Shown here: positions 33,817-34,440 of the stretch, piece by piece
How the letters are laid out: every line of letters starts with the position of its first letter
Numbering within the stretch: the first letter of the stretch is position 1
DNA from: an uncultured bacterium
GTDB taxonomy: Bacteria; Bacteroidota; Bacteroidia; Bacteroidales; CAIWKO01
NCBI GenBank assembly: GCA_903862465.1
Contig: CAIOYH010000189.1
Coordinates: 1 to 34,440, forward strand
Length of the DNA: 34,440 nt
Direction of reading: 5' to 3'
The notes under the pieces: generated by a model
The model's database searches: none
What the model was told of the DNA's origin: nothing
Seen by the model: only the letters and a program-made list of their open reading frames with translations
Translations under genes and position numbers: made by a program

Positions 33817-33877
33817 GCACTTTCCATCAATCTATTATTCTTTAACACAACGTATAGAAATACTATAGTTTATATCA

Positions 33878-34440
33878 TTAATTCAATAAATGGTTTTTAT
33901 TATCCCAAATCATACCTTTTAATTTTGCTAACAGTAATTTATCGTGAAAATTTTCAAGGCTTTTTTCTGCATCTTTTTGTAGGGTTTTCATTTTTCTTAA
34001 TTCTTTATTGTCATGTTGATATACTTTTATCCATTTTTTTGTCTCTTTTATAAATGATTTCATACCAATAGGAGTGTCAACAAGACCTTTTAGATTTTCA
34101 TCCTTAGAAAATTTCGTATAAAGCGCCATTACAAACTTTAGAAAAATAATCCTATCTTCCCAATTGTTGGGCAATGAATTCGTAAACTCATGATTGCATA
34201 CCGAGCAAATGACCCTATCACTCCTAAGATCTAAATCATCATGTTTTGTTTCACCAATTATACTTACCGGGCTCTCCTTCCCGCAGGTTGGACAACTTGC
34301 ATTATTTCGTTTTTCAACCAATAAAGTTTCCATTTTTTTTTCTAGAAGAGCGATGGCTTGCCTACTTTTTGCATTCATATGAACCATTTCTATCATTTTA
34401 TTAAACATAAGTAGTTTTTCATGGTACTCGGGGTCGTGAT
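33878..34440 (-). CDS. Zinc-ribbon protein of unknown function, 5' end outside window
   Basis: At least 176 residues from an internal ATG at 34408, but the frame stays open to the window edge and the extra residues (HDPEYHEKLL) look like real helix, so the start is probably outside. CPTCG and CSVCN, about 33 residues apart, form one zinc ribbon; the rest is helical and lysine-rich with a coiled-coil tail (ELRKMKTLQKDAEKSLENFHDK). The ribbon could bind nucleic acid or be structural. The region is A+T-rich compared with its neighbours, perhaps an accessory gene. No family recognised. Confidence 0.65.
   Translation of the reverse strand, partial: HDPEYHEKLLMFNKMIEMVHMNAKSRQAIALLEKKMETLLVEKRNNASCPTCGKESPVSIIGETKHDDLDLRSDRVICSVCNHEFTNSLPNNWEDRIIFLKFVMALYTKFSKDENLKGLVDTPIGMKSFIKETKKWIKVYQHDNKELRKMKTLQKDAEKSLENFHDKLLLAKLKGMIWDNKNHLLN

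Overview
The window comes from a member of the phylum Bacteroidota, probably one with an anaerobic or microaerobic life. Three things point there. A giant secreted protein ends in a type A sorting domain of the type IX secretion system. Several promoters fit the Bacteroidota pattern TTG/TTTG, about 19-21 nt, TAnnTTTG. The gene families (PepSY-like protein, LytTR regulators, GT2-DUF2062, MMPL fused to an acyltransferase) are typical of the phylum. Almost everything lies on the minus strand; the exceptions are the restriction-modification pair, a membrane methyltransferase and tRNA-Arg.

Layout. 1-634: a LytTR response regulator cut by the left edge, with a probable frameshift. 846-7864: a five-gene operon, read right to left. 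It starts with NuoE-like, NuoF/HydB-like and a 1231-residue NuoG/GltD/MopB-like subunit, which together look like a soluble flavin-based NAD(P)H:ferredoxin oxidoreductase, possibly electron-bifurcating. A zinc-ribbon protein and a rubrerythrin-type diiron protein follow. 7865-10262: intergenic repeats, a hypothetical gene, a 12 x 21-bp tandem array and a stand-alone LytTR-like protein. 10263-11838: a compact type II restriction-modification system (beta-class methyltransferase plus PmeII-type nuclease), followed by a remnant of another sorting domain. 12276-16673: a 1465-residue surface or secreted protein with duplicated glycine-rich and Ig-like modules, behind a strong promoter. 17402-23141: an operon of PepSY-like protein, TolC-like outer membrane factor, membrane-fusion lipoprotein and RND pump, with a repeated operator-like site at its promoter. 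23418-23837: a small exported protein of unknown function. 23838-25176: 1.3 kb of repeats, including a second 12 x 21-bp array. 25177-32954: a four-gene lipid/export cassette (PlsC acyltransferase, C45-type Ntn hydrolase, GT2-DUF2062, and an MMPL-PlsC-methyltransferase fusion) resembling the accessory part of aryl-polyene/flexirubin clusters but without polyketide enzymes. 33130-33773: an isoprenylcysteine-methyltransferase-like protein and tRNA-Arg(ACG). The right edge cuts a zinc-ribbon protein.

The most unusual signal is not a gene. At least five intergenic tracts of unrelated sequence share one length scale. Two arrays have exactly twelve 21-bp units. Two adjoining tracts are built of 7-bp units, and the second of them also shows a 21-bp superperiod. 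One tract has seven AATGAC-like hexamers spaced alternately 10 and 11 bp. Because 21 bp is two helical turns and also three heptamers or seven codons, this common period deserves a whole-genome test. All functional statements are read from sequence alone; no searches were run.
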